Source: Methanoregula sp. (lineage in GTDB: Archaea; Halobacteriota; Methanomicrobia; Methanomicrobiales; Methanospirillaceae). From it: DNA of 6,408 nucleotides. Where the stretch lies: contig PNBP01000057.1 in NCBI GenBank assembly GCA_003136075.1, positions 34,902-41,309 on the forward strand, written 5' to 3'. The position numbers were made by a program, and so were the translations under genes. The notes under the pieces are model-generated. The model saw only the letters and a program-made list of their open reading frames with translations, ran no database searches and was not told the DNA's origin. Within the stretch, counting starts at the first letter, position 1. Each line of letters begins with the position of its first letter. Of the stretch, positions 6,118-6,408 are shown one piece after another.

Positions 6118-6408
6118 ATGCATGCAGAAGACGTGGTTGACTGCCACGTGCTGGTTATCGGAAGCGGCGGGGCAGGGGTGCGTGCGGCTATTGAGGCATC
6201 GGGCTGCGGGGAGACCGTGCTTATATCAAAAACAATCGTGGGTAAAGGTGGATGCACCACAATGGCCGAAGGAGGGTTGAATGCTGTCCTGCGCAAAGAG
6301 GATTCATGCGAAATCCATTTCGAGGATACGCTCAAAGGCGGGGCATATCTCAACGATCCCGAACTCGTAAAAATTCTGGTGCATGAGTCTCCTGACCGGA
6401 TGAACGAT
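6118..6408 (+). CDS. Fumarate reductase/succinate dehydrogenase flavoprotein, TfrA-like (5' part)
   Basis: The first 97 codons of a longer gene that runs off the right edge; the family is usually over 500 residues. The N terminus has an FAD dinucleotide-binding motif, VLVIGSGGAGVRAAIEA (11-27), after a short polar leader. Next come LISK (35-38), GGCTTMAEGGLNAVL (44-58) and HFEDTLKGGAYLNDPELV (67-84), the typical start of the SdhA/FrdA/NadB family. The text is closest in my recollection to TfrA, the flavoprotein of methanogen thiol:fumarate reductase, which uses coenzymes M and B as donors; this needs a database search. Cys46 stands where SdhA/FrdA carry the histidine that binds FAD covalently, fitting non-covalent FAD. 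The reaction cannot be fixed from this fragment, since the catalytic residues lie beyond the edge. It is divergent from lysC. Confidence 0.85.
   Translation, partial: MHAEDVVDCHVLVIGSGGAGVRAAIEASGCGETVLISKTIVGKGGCTTMAEGGLNAVLRKEDSCEIHFEDTLKGGAYLNDPELVKILVHESPDRMND

Overview
The window is a stretch of archaeal chromosome, most likely from a methanogen of the order Methanomicrobiales. Supporting signs are an archaeal Sm-like protein followed directly by ribosomal protein L37e, an archaeal SepF followed by a single-finger ZPR1 protein, a universal-type archaeal PUA protein, TATA boxes about 26 nt ahead of probable leaderless or short-leader starts, and a flavoprotein resembling the thiol:fumarate reductase of methanogens. 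The order-level placement is inferred from protein flavour, not from any alignment.

The layout has four blocks. (1) Positions 74-1937, minus strand: a compact operon transcribed as lsm, rpl37e, purF, with 9-10 nt between genes. (2) Positions 1938-2145: a 208-nt divergent control region. (3) Positions 2146-3659, plus strand: a PUA-domain gene, a 122-nt gap with a clear TATA box, then sepF and a ZPR1 zinc-finger gene that abut with no spacer. (4) Positions 3669-6054, minus strand: lysC (aspartate kinase) and purM, whose coding regions overlap by 8 nt. A 63-nt divergent promoter then separates lysC from the first 97 codons of a fumarate reductase-type flavoprotein that runs off the right edge on the plus strand.

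Functionally the window mixes RNA and translation genes (lsm, rpl37e, the PUA protein, perhaps ZPR1), cell division (sepF), purine synthesis (purF for step 1, purM for the cyclisation to AIR), aspartate-family amino-acid synthesis (lysC), and the start of an electron-transfer or fumarate-reducing enzyme. Coding density is high. I see no tRNA, rRNA, insertion sequence, CRISPR array, integrase or phage gene, and no stretch over 300 nt without a gene.

I do not see a clear undescribed system. The points most worth a second look are the almost identical 48-nt repeat inside the two ACT domains of lysC, the sepF-ZPR1 abutment, the single symmetric TATA element between lysC and the flavoprotein gene, and the cysteine at the usual FAD-linking histidine position of that flavoprotein.
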